From positions 6,220,501 through 6,284,500 of the forward strand of contig OX638133.1 in NCBI GenBank assembly GCA_951804985.1: a stretch of DNA of 64,000 nt, read 5' to 3'. This stretch comes from Dryomyza anilis. Taxonomy: Eukaryota > Arthropoda > Insecta > Diptera > Dryomyzidae. A program made the position numbers and the translations under genes. Positions 11,081 to 22,304 of the stretch are shown in pieces. The notes beneath the pieces are model-generated. The model searched no databases. It saw nothing but the letters and a program-made list of their open reading frames with translations, and was not told where the DNA came from. Within the stretch, counting starts at the first letter, position 1, and every line of letters starts with the position of its first letter.

Positions 11081-12305
11081 ATATTTGGGTTATGTTTATC
11101 ATATTTCTTCTCAAATAATAAGACTTGCGGTCATGTTCCGACTTTCGATCGAATTTCATATAAAATATGTAAACAAACGGTTTTGAATTTGATGTCTCAG
11201 CAAAGAGTATATATTTGATATAGAGTTTCCATACAGGTGGTTTCGCTGCCACTTTTGTCAAATAAATTCAAACATTGGTTATGTGGAAATTGAAACGAAA
11301 ATGTTATCAACAGACACATTTTCAAATCAATATTCTTGGAATCAGCGATTTGTTAAGTTTTTTATATTCTGGTGTAACCTAAACAAAATTCACCTACTAA
11401 TTTTTGTTCTACCATTTTAGGTTCACGAGGAATATGATGGTTAAAGGGGTTAATATTCCGTAACATTTTTTAAAGAATAAAATAAATAAAAAATTAGTTA
11501 ACTCTGTATCGCTATTTTAAAATCATGAATGTTATCCTAAATATTTAAACTAATATCCTATTTCGGAGGATATGGGTGTATTGACCTCGTAAATATCATA
11601 CGAATTCTTAACATATCTGAAAACTGTCTTTAAAAAGATCACCAAACATCATGTCTGGAAATACCATAAAGGTAATGGTACAAGCTATATTTTCTCAGTA
11701 AAGAATAAATTCAATTTTCGTCCTTTAAGGCTTCATATAAGGATAGAAAAAAATCTTTGAAAAGTTAGTTTTCCGTATACGAAAAATTCTTTTTAGTAGC
11801 ACCTATGGCTTCTATGGTATTGTATATCCATTGAGAAAATGTGACATCATCCTTCGTTAACCGATTTCATAGTTTTTACATAGATTTTATATCCTTTTCA
11901 TACAAATTGAGTCGATTATTTGTGAGTTAGGATGGACTAGACCCACGGATAGACAAGACGAAATTGACTCATAAAATTATGCTTAAAAGAATATATATAT
12001 ACTAATCCATACTTGGAATGCTTATTTAAAGTCATTATAAACCTTAAAGCAAAAATTGTGTGTAGATAGACACTATTGCATTCATAAAAATCATTCATGT
12101 AGATAGACAAATTATTGAAATGAAAATATAACAGTAATAGAAATATTTTTCTCGATATGAAATGTATACTCTCTGGTCTCAGTACAAAAATTTATTTTTT
12201 CATTGAATACAATCTATTTGATTTGACTTCAACGAATTGAATTAGTTTAAAAAATATATTTTTTGTATTGCGACATCGAATTCAAAACTGCTTCTTTACA
12301 AATCT

Positions 12306-12640
12306 ATATATATAACCTATTTTCCATTTGTTTGTTTGTGCGCTATGCAAACGTACACCTGTGCGCGGATTTTTTTTAAATTTGGAGTATATATCCTACA
12401 AATTCTGGAGAAGGTCACTACATAGTTTTCGTTGATCACGATCACTTTTACGCCCATTTTTAGTTTTGATGTATCATTCAGATTCATAACAGAACCACTG
12501 AATGTATTTTTCTGGCAATTTGCAATACTATGCTATAAAGTCCATGGAGTATCCTAAACTATACATAAACTAGATTGGGGAAAGGGGAGTGGCACCTCCC
12601 ATAGAACCCAAAAATTCAGAACGTTATATCTCATCCCTAA
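12306..12640. mobile_element. Helitron/mini-me-like fragment
   Basis: TATATATATAACCTATTTTC, TGCGCTATGCAAACGTACAC and GGGAGTGGCACCTCCCATAG follow the same layout as the 9127 fragment. No ORF. Confidence 0.4.
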
Positions 12641-12685
12641 TGATATCGATTTCAACTAAAATTTAAAATTATTCATCTCACTTGA

Positions 12686-12925
12686 TCTCACCACACCAAA
12701 ACTCATCACACATAAACTCACCACAATAAACTCACCACACCTAAACTCACCACATCTAAACTCACCACACCGAAACTCACCACATTAAAACCCACTACAC
12801 TAAATTCATCATCCTAAAACTCACCACACTAAAACTCACCACACTAATCTTTCTACTGGAAAAACACTACGGGAAAGAATTCTAACGGGAAGAATTCTAC
12901 CGGGAAGGATTCTGCGGGAAAGCGT
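12686..12925 (+). repeat. Composite minisatellite: two 15-bp repeat families side by side
   Basis: About ten degenerate units of CACCACACTAAAACT (12686-12847) are followed by about five units of GAATTCTACCGGGAA (12852-12922). The same pair, in reverse order and sense, occurs at 32373-32660. Confidence 0.85.
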
Positions 12926-12939
12926 TTAATGCCCAATCT

Positions 12940-13093
12940 AAAGGGCGGGTTGGGAATTACATTTTCAAGGTAATTTATTCTCGGAGGTTGGACATTGTGG
13001 CACCATATAAAAAAACGTTTTCTATTACATTTCGCGAGATTCGAACCCGGGATCTACGGCTCGCTGTCCAGTGTACTAAAATCTGAGCCAACG
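12940..13093 (-). mobile_element. tRNA-derived repeat remnant
   Basis: On the reverse strand, GTTGGCTCAGATTTTAGTAC and GATCCCGGGTTCGAATC (B box GGTTCGAATC) precede a tail with AAAACGTTTTTTTATATGG. Probably a relative of the main SINE family; the body is diverged. Confidence 0.6.
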
Positions 13094-13429
13094 ACAGTAT
13101 TGTTAAATATTTATAAATACATCTGATAAATTAAATAAATTGAAAAACACTTTATGACTTAAAGTATGTATATAGAATTTATATATAAATGCTAACCTCT
13201 TTAATCATAACTTGTTAGCGATTTAAAAAGTTCTGTAAACTAATTAATGAAATTATTAAAATGTAATTGGAGAGCTTTACGTCAATGTTATTTGTTTGTG
13301 TTCGATGAAATATAAAATGGCAAACAAAACTTTTTAATTGCTTTGAAATAATGTTTACAATAAAATCGATTATTAAACGCAAACACAGCAAAATCAATCA
13401 ATATACCACCCCCTCCCCTTTTGTGTCTT

Positions 13430-14250
13430 TTTAACATATTCAGTTTAACACTCACACACACTCTCTACCTTTGTAGCGGCCAAGTACCCATTGTAATGCC
13501 TTTAGGCTTCACTTAACGGTACCTTGACCCAATTTCCATCCAGCATAATTAAAACGTATGCAATGGATGTTGCAGCAAATCAAAAGGACTGCAAAAAAGG
13601 ACTAAAAAAAACTCCTTTGCCCCCACAGGACTGACAGCGTCCTATGGGTTGACTGAAACGCGACCGGAAATATTAACAAATGCTGTAGCTGCAATGATGT
13701 TGACCGCACAAACGACAAAATCAACAAAATAACGGTAATATTATACCACAACAACAACAAAAAAACACCAAAACTACAAAAACAACTGCAGCATTAAATA
13801 GCATTTGTATCAGCCAAATCATTTCCGTCTCCATCAAACCCATGCCGAGCCATGAAGCGGGGGCTTCACTTCCGTTCAACTTTAGTTTTCATTTCCGTAC
13901 TTTGGTGGTTTTTGCAGCAAAACGAAAACGAGGCAGTGTACAAATGACAGAACAACTAGTACGACAAGTATACAACACAGCATGCCCAACATCAGAATTT
14001 CCATCGGCTGCTGCTCGACTTTTCGAATGTGTCAACACAGAGAAAGAGAGAGCGCAAAATAACAATACCACCTACCGTCTCTGACCCATTGAAACGGTTG
14101 CCAAATGGAGGTGTGAGGTGCTGCAACCCATGCCACAGGTATCAGGTTAACACTCGACAATTCCAATTAATTTTCTTTCACTTTGTTGTCGTTTACCGTC
14201 AGCCAAAAATACCAGGGGACAAGTAGATGGAGATTTCGATGTCTGGGCTG
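13430..14250. other. Non-repetitive island in intron 2
   Basis: This block is clearly less AT-rich than its surroundings and shows none of the repeat families found elsewhere. It holds CAACAACAACA tracts, AGAGAGAGC and short open frames on both strands (for example 13842-14084), none with flanking splice signals in a consistent phase. It could hold enhancers or an alternative exon. Confidence 0.4.
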
Positions 14251-14813
14251 AACTCAAATGTTGTTATTTTTGCGGTAATTCCGAGAAATACATTTTTACT
14301 TTTGTATTGATATCATAAAATGGGCTATGTTGATATTGCTGAGTTTGTGCGTTTTTTTTTATATGTATATTAATTAACACAGTTCAATGAAATTAAATGT
14401 CACAGACAAACATTTCAATAAATTACACTTTTTATATATATGAAGCAGTAAAAATATTTATTGGAAACGATGTCTTTAATATTTTCAAGTGTAATTTCGA
14501 AGAAATAAATTGTAATTCAAACACAAAAAACATTAAGAAAGGTAGATCCGAAGATTGACAACTAAACAAATAAAGGTTTCGATTTCAGTTTTGGTTGTAT
14601 CCTCCGTTTCTGTTTTTGTATCAAAGTTCATTTTTGTTCTTATTTTCAATGTCTTTAAGAAAAAAAATAAATTATACTTCTCACACAAAACCTAAAAAAT
14701 CTATTTTGACAATGAGTTCTAGAATACCGAATTTATGAACTTTAGTTTTGAAATTTACAAGAAATATCAAATATTCCGAAATTCTCTTATAAAATCATAT
14801 ACACAACATAATA

Positions 14814-15070
14814 TAGTCGTTGTAGAACTAAAAGTCACCAAATACATTTTTTTTTTAAATTATAAATTTCAACTTTGTTGGTAATTATTGCAAAAAGTAA
14901 TTGATAAATTTTTAAAGTGGAAACACCAATCGATAGATTCATATATTCTTATCATTTGATGCAAATATTGAGCTCATCGATCAAAAATTGAAAGATATTT
15001 AAATATTTTTGTAAATGAATAATTGGCATTTCGAAAATGTAGTTTGTGACTTTTAGTTCTATAACGACGA
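14814..15070. mobile_element. MITE, 'TCGTTGTAGAAC' family
   Basis: Ends are TAGTCGTTGTAGAACTAAAA and its inverse TTTTAGTTCTATAACGACGA, with AGTCACCAAATACATTTT continuing inward (TIR about 35 bp). About 257 bp, no ORF. Related copies are at 37070 and 55496. Confidence 0.85.
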
Positions 15071-15359
15071 TTTGTATAACATAAAAAGGGCATATTACCA
15101 TAATCGTTGCTATCCTGTATTCACTGCAAACAAATACATATTGTACAATAACAACGAGAAAAATAATTCGCATATGGGCATTTCCTGAGGTTTTGGAAGG
15201 GACATTCGTACGCTTAAAACTTTAATATCTCAAAGGAAAATTAATATTTGATTTTTTAGTAGTATTATTTAAATAGGTCTCAACGTCTGCAAAATATTTG
15301 AGAATTCTATATAGTAGATCAAAAATTATAAATTAAATAGTGGTCGATCCGGACGGGAC

Positions 15360-15735
15360 AAAAATGGATGTGCATGTCGAGTTTCATATTGATTTTCCAA
15401 GAAGTCAACAACTTTTACGTACAAATTATTTTATTGAATTATTTTTAAAAATAACACAAATTATGTGCTTTCTTTGTATATTTACAGTTTATTTCTAAAA
15501 TTTATAGTTTTTTTATAAATCACAGAAATATTCAGGGCGGGACAAAAAGTTTTGTATATTTTCACTACGATTTCTTTTCTTAAAATATTTTTTGCGTACA
15601 AATTATTTTTTTTTAATTATTTAGAAATATAGCTGAGATGATTTACTTTATTTTTTTATTTATGTACACTTTGTTTCTAAAGTTTATACTTATTTCGTAA
15701 TAAATCAGAGAATAATTCCGGACGTTCTGCATGAA
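15360..15735. repeat. Tandem repeat, two units of about 180 bp
   Basis: CGTACAAATTATTTT, GTTTATTTCTAAAATTTATA and the closing ATTC-GG-CGGGAC-like text occur at about 15418-15542 and 15595-15725. A related CCGGACGGGAC is found at 15347 and again at 17332, beyond the mariner, which therefore appears to have landed in this array. Confidence 0.55.
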
Positions 15736-15897
15736 AATTTGCACTACTAATTTTTGCTAAACATAATTTTATATTTGACAATATTAATAATCAATATTAC
15801 GAAATGAAAAATTATGTACGATTCAATTTTCAGTTTTTTTAAGTTTTTAATTTTTTTTTTTGAGTTAACATTTTTTTTTTTTTTTGATATTTTTATA

Positions 15898-17180
15898 AAG
15901 AGTTTTTCAACAGGGACGCTACAAAAATAGAGCGACAGTGACAGCAAACGACGCCATATTTCTTGCCGCTCTTTTGACATTTCTCTTCAGTAAAGTTTAC
16001 CATTTCATGATGGAAAGATATACGAGCCAACAATGAGCCGAAATTATTAAAATTTACTACCGAAATTCGGAGTCAATGGCCTCAATGATAAAAGCGCTAC
16101 GTCCAATTTATGGTCGTCATAATCGTCCTAGCAGATCAATAATTGAGCGTTTAGTGGAAAAATTTGAATCCACAGGCACAGTACAAAATGTTCCCGTGCC
16201 TGTAAGATAAAGAAGTGCCCATAGTGTCGAGAATATTGCTACTGCTGAGGCTTCAGTTGAAGAAAGCCCAAATGTGTCTCTCACACGTCGTTCTCAAGCG
16301 TTGGGCATCTCTGTGACGTCCTTGTGGCGAATTTTGCGAAAAGATCTTGTCATACATCCTTACAAAATCAAATTGACGCAAGAACTGAAGCCGCTTGACC
16401 ACCAGAAGCGTCGTATGCTCGTGAACTGGAAATGATTCGGATTTTCATCGAAAAATCATCTTCAGCGATGAGGCTCATTTATGGCTGAATGGCTGCGTCA
16501 ATAAACAAAATATGCGTTATTGGTCAGACAGCAATCCACACGTACTCCATGAGTTATCATTGCATCCCGAAAAAATTACGGTTTGGTGCGATTTATGGGC
16601 CGGCGGCGTCATTGGGCCGTACTTCTTCCGTGATAATCAAGACCGGCACGTTACTGTGAATGGGAATCGCTACTGTTCAATGATAACCGAATATTTTTGG
16701 CCCCAATTGGATGATATGGACTTGGAGAACATGTGGTTTCAACAGGACGGCGCCACAAGCCGCACAGCGAATGTCACAATCAATTTATTGGAAACCAAGT
16801 TTGGAGAACGTGTTATCTCACGAAATGGTCCAGTCGATTGGGCGCCTCGGTCGTGCGATTTGACGCCGTTAGACTATTTCCTGTGGGGCTACGTCAAGTC
16901 TATGGTCTATGCCAACAAGTCAGCGACGATTGATGAACTTCGTATGAATATCGAACGTGAAATTGCAGCAGTATCGGCCGATTTATGCTTGAAAACTGTC
17001 GAAAATTGGGTTCAGCGTCTGGACTTCTGCAAGCGTGCCCGTGGTGGCCATGCAAAAGATATTGAGTTCCATACATAATGGCATCGAACGTACTTTTACA
17101 GGAATAAAGAATTTCTTTGATATCCAAAACCGTTTTTGTTTTATTTAAAAACTTTTGTAGCGCTCTTATTGAAAAACCCT
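15898..17180 (+). mobile_element. mariner element, DD41D group, defective
   Basis: The terminal repeats are AAGAGTTTTTCAACAGGGAC with GCTACAAAA at the left and CTTTTGTAGCGCTCTTATTG with AAAAACCCT at the right. The length of about 1283 bp is normal for mariner. A TA precedes the left end. It lies in intron 2 of the gene, in the opposite sense. Confidence 0.92.
16007..17078 (+). pseudogene. Broken DD41D mariner transposase
   Basis: The transposase cuts and pastes the element at TA sites. The reading frame starts MMERYTSQQ and then meets a TGA near 16034, a TAA near 16206, and a frameshift near 16430. The C-terminal part is open from 16512 to 17078 (188 residues). Catalytic Asp residues can be seen in IIFSDEAHLWLNG (reading across about 16445-16500), in FQQDGATSRTA and in CDLTPLDYFLWG. 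There are 41 residues between the second and third Asp, which defines the DD41D spacing, a basal mariner group first described in Ceratitis. The Asp triad survives but the N-terminal DNA-binding part is disabled, so it is not autonomous. Confidence 0.9.
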
Positions 17181-17479
17181 AGCTGTCAAAACCTTAGTTG
17201 TCAAAATTTTTATTGAATTACTAGGAAATCCATTTTTAAAGTTGTGAAAACACCGACGAAATTCTGCTTTCGAAACAGAGGACTCAACTCCTTGTCTGTT
17301 TAATATGATAAATAATTTACCTTTTTTGTTCCGGACGGGACAATAGGACACTCGTATACAAAAATGCAAATATTGCTTTTCAAAATGAAACATCTTGTGA
17401 ATGTTTTTTGTACAATAAAAAGTTTTTATTTCGGGAATCCAGATTTAAATGACATTTAAACATGTCTTGTGTTTTAGAG

Positions 17480-17760
17480 CTGCCATATAAATAATGTCTT
17501 TTTTTCATTAATATTCATTATGATGAATATTGTAGAACTAATATTTTATTTTTCAAAATAAATTTTGATACGAATTTAACAAAAAAAAAATTTTTTTTTA
17601 GAAAATAATTCGAAAAAAGTGTTGTTGTAAAAATTTTGTTTAAAAAATAACAAAAAAAAAATTTCGAAATAAAAAAAATTTCGAAAAAAAATTTTTTGAA
17701 TATTAAAAAATATTAAATCGACTTTTTTAAATTAAATTACAACATTTAAAACTTTTTACA
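17480..17760. other. AT-rich fragment resembling PAL interior
   Basis: ATTCATTATGATGAATATTG followed by poly-A/T with TTCGAAAAA echoes PAL elements, but the ends are missing. Confidence 0.35.
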
Positions 17761-18459
17761 GATTTTATTTTGTAAAAGTTACATAAACAGTTTTCATTCC
17801 AAAAATACAGTATCCTTAATTATAGAACATTCCCCAACGCACAACAAAACCTATCAAGTGTTCTTTTAATCATTGACAATCAATCAAATTCCAGGGTATC
17901 TATGACAGCAATGCGACGCCCGAGTCTATTATAATTTGGACAATGTGTTTGTAACCCCCTACCTTGTGACGGCAAGTTGCCAAATGAGCGCGTTATTTAT
18001 GGCATTGTTTACATTTACAAATAGATTAATATTTCATCTAAAGCCTTTTGTCTGACGCTAAATTAATTAATTATTTTGTGAAAAGGGCGCGCGCGCATCA
18101 AGTAAAATTAGTTCAAGGCCTATGAATTTGAATGACGATGCTTCGACATTAGAATACATATTGTTTGCAATTGTGTCGTGCACTGCTTTCCCCGATTCCT
18201 ATCTCCTAGTGAGACAAACACAGAATACCATTCATTTTTCACAAATGTCCATCATTAGCTCCCTCCACTTACCGATGCTTTCGATGTCTATTGTTTTTGT
18301 TGCTTGGAACTATTTCTTGAAGGTCATCGTTTTTATCGGATTCAACCTGCAACTGCATATCATAAACGAAATCTTCATTATAATGGAATTGTCTGTGGAA
18401 GAGAGGGAGAAAGAAAAAAAAAATGAGTACGATTAGTTGGCATGGGTTGCTTGACTTAC

Positions 18460-18553
18460 ATTGGATCATTAGGAGGCATGCTGAGAATGCAGTGTTGCAG
18501 ACCACTGGGCGAAGGGTAGACCAGCACTGGATCTGAGCATCTATGGTAACGTT
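18460..18553 (-). CDS. Exon 2 of the membrane protein gene
   Basis: This 94-base exon has an acceptor TTTTTTAG|AAC and a donor CCAAT|GTAAGT. It takes two bases to finish the Lys codon begun in exon 1, then encodes 30 residues starting RYHRCSDPVLVYPSPSGLQH and ending SMPPNDP, and leaves two bases. The composition (paired Cys, Pro-rich, no low complexity) looks like a conserved motif, unlike most of exon 1. The intron separating it from exon 1 is 3751 bases and is full of repeats. The phase agreement on both sides is the main support. Confidence 0.8.
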
Positions 18554-18944
18554 CTAAAAAATAAAGTCATTTATTTAATATGATGTATGGTATAAAGATA
18601 ATGTGCGGAAAAATCGAATATGTTGCCATGAATAAACTGTTAATAAGTTACATAAAATTTGTAGTTAATTATTCTGAAAATGCTGAATTGAATGATTCTA
18701 CGTGATACATAGTTCAAATTTTACCCTTCATCAAAGTACAATAAGTCTATATTGAAAGCACTTTAACATGGGTCTATGTAAGGTTCAGTTGTCTGATGAA
18801 CGAATATAATATCATCAAACCTACGCATTAATTCGAAAAACGAAACTCACAGATTGTAAAACTCTTTCTCTGAAGAACTATATGGATTCCACGATAGTCT
18901 GAATTATTTGTATTTGTCAGTGTATTTCACGTAAGATACGAGTA

Positions 18945-19469
18945 GGGGAGACCGGGGCTAAGTCGACACTTTTTTTAATGCTAATTTTTATTATTCACAT
19001 TTTATCTATTTTTTGCAATAACTTCTTAAATCATGGTCAAATGATTGACAAGTCTCCTTAAATTGTAAGAATGCACTATTTTGTAAAACTCATAGAACAA
19101 AAAGTTTCAAAATTGTATTTTCGCGGAATCTAGTTTGACCAAATGCTTATGTGTCGACTTTACCCTACAAGAATTAGTGTAATTTTATTTTCATACAAAT
19201 TTTCATAAAATAAAAATCAGCACGACATAAACTCACAACAAAATATTTAAATAATAAAAGCTTTCATGGCAAGTACAAGTTTACTGCGTTATCAATACCT
19301 AACTTTTGGAGTCATGAAACACATTTTATTACATAAAAACTGAAGTTCAAGCACAAAATCTTCTTTGATAACAGTGGCACCTTATTTTACGTGTACAGTA
19401 TTAATTTGAAGTTGATCTGGCATCCCATTCGCGTTTTAAAGCAAAAGTTGGCTTTGCCCCGGTCTCCTC
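18945..19469. mobile_element. TIR element, GGGGAGACCGGGGC ends
   Basis: GGGGAGACCGGGGCTAAGT at the left and GGCTTTGCCCCGGTCTCCTC at the right, flanked by TA on both sides. It is 525 bp with no ORF. TIRs of this GGGGAGACCGGGGC type recur in insect non-autonomous elements, as far as I recall. It lies in intron 2, close to exon 2. Confidence 0.85.
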
Positions 19470-19537
19470 TACTACCTCTAAAATATGAAGTATTTATCAT
19501 CCGAGTAAGGACTTTCAGAAACATATAGATTTCACTA

Positions 19538-19846
19538 TACACAGAATAATCCTCTTTTATAATGAGGTTGGAAGAACGAAAAATTTAGTTGTTACACCCA
19601 ACTTCGTTTAATTAAAACGAATTTTTTACAAATTTGTTGTCGGAACTTGGTGCTTGAAATATTATCCTATACACAATCCGAATTGTTCTAAAACTGTACT
19701 ACTTTGTTCTAAAACAGTTCGAAATTAGTTGTAGTCCCAACTGCAACTCTATTGGTTTTGAGATTAAAAACCGAGGGGGTTGAGAGAACCGAATAAGTTG
19801 GTTGTGCAAAGAGTTGGTTGGTACAACAAATCTTTATTCTATTTAT
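19538..19846 (+). mobile_element. TIR element 'GAGGTTGGAAGAACG' family, copy 1
   Basis: It starts ACACAGAATAATCC, then GAGGTTGGAAGAACGAAAAA, and ends with TTGGTTGTGCAAAGAG and CAACAAATCTTTATTCT. The same order is found at 61013-61463, and in reverse at 60655-60951. Confidence 0.7.
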
Positions 19847-19915
19847 ATGAATGACACACTCAATAATGCTCTTAAAACAAACTCCGATTGGGGTTTTGAT
19901 AATTAATGATAGGAA
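19847..19915 (+). pseudogene. Small LINE reverse-transcriptase remnant
   Basis: The sequence reads (M)NDTLNNALKTNSDWGFDN, resembling the MNGTLNNVLKTISEFGLTN segment at 25946-26005. It is a scrap of the same non-LTR family between two TIR elements. Confidence 0.4.
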
Positions 19916-19977
19916 GTGTAAGAGTTGTCTCTTATATCACAGACAAATAAAATCATGCCCTTCTTCACTCAATTCGT

Positions 19978-20183
19978 GCACACAAAAAAATCCTCTTTTG
20001 CATTAGGTTGGAAGAATAAAAAAGTTAATTGTACCAACTAACTTCATTCCGTTATATCGAATGGTTTACAAATTTACTTGCGGAACTGCCATTTTAGCTT
20101 ATATACATCAAATATTAGTCTATACACACTCCTAATGTTTCTAAAGCTGTACTAAATTGTTCTAAAACAGTTCAAAAAAGCAA
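19978..20183 (+). mobile_element. TIR element 'GAGGTTGGAAGAACG' family, copy 2, truncated
   Basis: ACACAAAAAAATCCTC, TTAGGTTGGAAGAATAAAAA and GTTCTAAAACAGTTC follow copy 1 in order; the right end is lost. Confidence 0.6.
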
Positions 20184-20574
20184 AGTACCTCGATTGCCTG
20201 AAACGATGTAATATATACTTCACTCTTGCTGGCTTACGCACTTTCTAGACCATGGAAAGATGGAATACAATTCACACTTTTGGGATGAGCTTCAAAAATC
20301 TTTTACAGAATTCCTTTATCGTATTCAACAACGTACGAAATATTTAAACGTGACGAACATAGTTCATTCTTAATGGTTCTTTTGAGCAATGAAGTACTGT
20401 GCGATGTCTTAGCCTGTTTTATAGGTAATACAACTTCCACATGATTCCATATTAACCCTGCTGGAAAAAGGTGTCAATTGCTCTAAAACTCCTTATAACG
20501 TGACTCATTAAAAGAAGCCTTGTCACCGTTCTCGTTCAACAGTATGCAGAAAGGAGACAATTTGTAATCATTAT

Positions 20575-20720
20575 GCATGTTCTGCGACCTGTACTATTGG
20601 TACCGACCACGGACCGGATGTTGCTTTGGTGTCAGTTCTGTGTCCGGTTAGGGACGCTTTCTATAGCCGGTATCATTGACACCCTATTGAGAACGGTACC
20701 ATTGCACCGGTCACAGAACA
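20575..20720. repeat. GC-richer imperfect palindrome
   Basis: GTTCTGCGACCTGTACTATT with GGTAC (20579) is matched in reverse by GTACCATTGCACCGGTCAC with AGAAC (20693). The loop holds CGGACCGGATG and TCCGGTTAGGG. Possible small fold-back element; not recognised. Confidence 0.5.
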
Positions 20721-20968
20721 GGAACTTGAAGACCAATTCTGTGTTAGGTCTAATGGTATGCATGAGATGTTAATTAATCCTCCCTAGGACAACGCCATGT
20801 AAAAGTTGCCTTAGGTGTCACCCCTCCCATGAAGAAACCTTGTTAAAGTTGGTTTTATATAAAAGATGCATTAGATTCACTAGTTTCGAGGAATCAGTCA
20901 CGTACATAGGCTAGTACCAGTTCGTTTTCCCGAGGGTTTTATATAAAAGTCTGTGAAATGATTAAATG

Positions 20969-21491
20969 GAAATTGCTCTTTGCTTTCGACGAGGGAGTTC
21001 AAACGTGAATTCTCGCTGGGATTCAGCTCGAAGAGCCCATTTCTCCTCAGCTGATCAGACTCTCACGCTGTCATGCCAGTCGATCACGCTGAGGTTCGCT
21101 GGCTCTGAATGAATGGGGAACATTTATTCCTTCTTGACGTTGGTGATAAATTCCCGCGGGCTCTACTTCTGAGTGCAGGATGTTCACTCAGAAATTCATA
21201 TCGTAGAGGGCATCACAGTACAGAAATGTTGATTTGCAATTGTAACCCAGACGATCACGCTGGTAATCCAGTCGAGCACGCTGAGGTACGCAGACTCTAA
21301 CTACAGATTGAATTTGGAACATCCGAGACTAGACGCTGGAAAATGTTCTTTGCTTTCGACGAGGGAGTTCGAACGCGAGATCTCTTTGAAATTCATATCG
21401 AAGAACGCGTTTCTCCGCAGCTGCCCAGACTATCCCGCTGTCATGCCAGTCGATCACGCTGAGGTTCACTGGTGGCTCTGAGAGAATGGGA
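20969..21491. repeat. Tandem array, three units of about 185 bp
   Basis: The first (20969-21120) and third (21339-21491) units share TGCTTTCGACGAGGGAGTTC, ATGCCAGTCGATCACGCTGA and GTGGCTCTGA-like text 370 bp apart. A more diverged middle unit has GATCACGCTGGTAATCCAGT and GAGCACGCTGAGGT at 21251-21286. The array is much richer in GC than the intron around it. Short open frames cross it but none is shared by the units. Confidence 0.7.
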
Positions 21492-21810
21492 ACTTGAATG
21501 ATGATAATGATGGAGCGATGCCAGACGCGGGTGACGGCACACATATTAAATATATCCTTATGACATATACACTTGTAGAATGGCATCACTGCTCTGGAAT
21601 ACTTAGGTCGACGTTATATGTGCACACAAATGGTGGGACCTAACGTTTAATGTCTAACGTTCCGAACTGAGTGGGTGGAAGGCTTCTTCAAGGCAATGCA
21701 AATTCTTGGAGATTCATCATTGCAAGACGCTGTACCGACACCGCATATGTTGACTGTCCCTGGTCCTGAGATACGCGTGGATATAAGTAAAAGTCCGGAT
21801 AATTTCAGAG

Positions 21811-21861
21811 TACTTAGTTAAACGGCGTACTTAGTTAAACGTCGTATTTAGTTAAACGTCG
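21811..21861. repeat. 17-bp tandem repeat, three copies
   Basis: TACTTAGTTAAACGGCG, TACTTAGTTAAACGTCG and TATTTAGTTAAACGTCG are consecutive. Confidence 0.9.
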
Positions 21862-21905
21862 TTTCTTCAAATAGGAATATTTAAATAAATTTAACTTAAC
21901 ATTGT

Positions 21906-21973
21906 CGTTTCCACCTGTGGTATTCATCATAGCTGCCACTCTGTCCTGACGGCCAACTCGGCTTAAAGCGTTC
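21906..21973 (-). pseudogene. Duplicated 3' end of exon 1 (pseudo-exon)
   Basis: These 68 bases match 22313-22380 of exon 1 with four differences (about 94%). On the minus strand the copy encodes ERFKPSWPSGQSGSYDEYHR against ERFKPSWPSGQSGSDDEYRR in the true exon. The copy has no acceptor AG just upstream and GTTAAG in place of the GTAAGT donor, so it is probably not spliced in. It lies 340 bp into intron 1. Confidence 0.85.
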
Positions 21974-22304
21974 ATTTGTGAATCGATATAGATTAAGAAT
22001 TAAAAAAGCGTTCTTCTAGTGAGGAATATATAAGGGATACTTATATGATACCCTGGTATTCTAGGTTCTAGGGTCATGATCTGGAAATTATCATTGACTA
22101 TTTTCCTTGTCATAACTGGACAAGAAATATGAACAACGCGATCTGAACATGAGCATGTCCATGCTAGTAAGAGAAACATAGGATGCAAGAATAGAGTTAT
22201 GAATAATACAAAAACTTGTATGGATTTTTTGTGAACCGCATTTATCAAGGATCATTGGATCAAAATATGAGAAAAATTAAAAATACATTTCAAAATCGAC
22301 TTAC
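21974..22304. other. Start of intron 1 beside exon 1
   Basis: No repeat family is recognised. The sequence between the duplicate and the true exon end shows nothing coding beyond the unspliced tail of the exon 1 frame. Confidence 0.5.

Noticed and set aside
13842..14226. Three overlapping 60-80 codon frames
   Set aside because: No two frames agree and there are no phase-compatible splice sites with the known exons.
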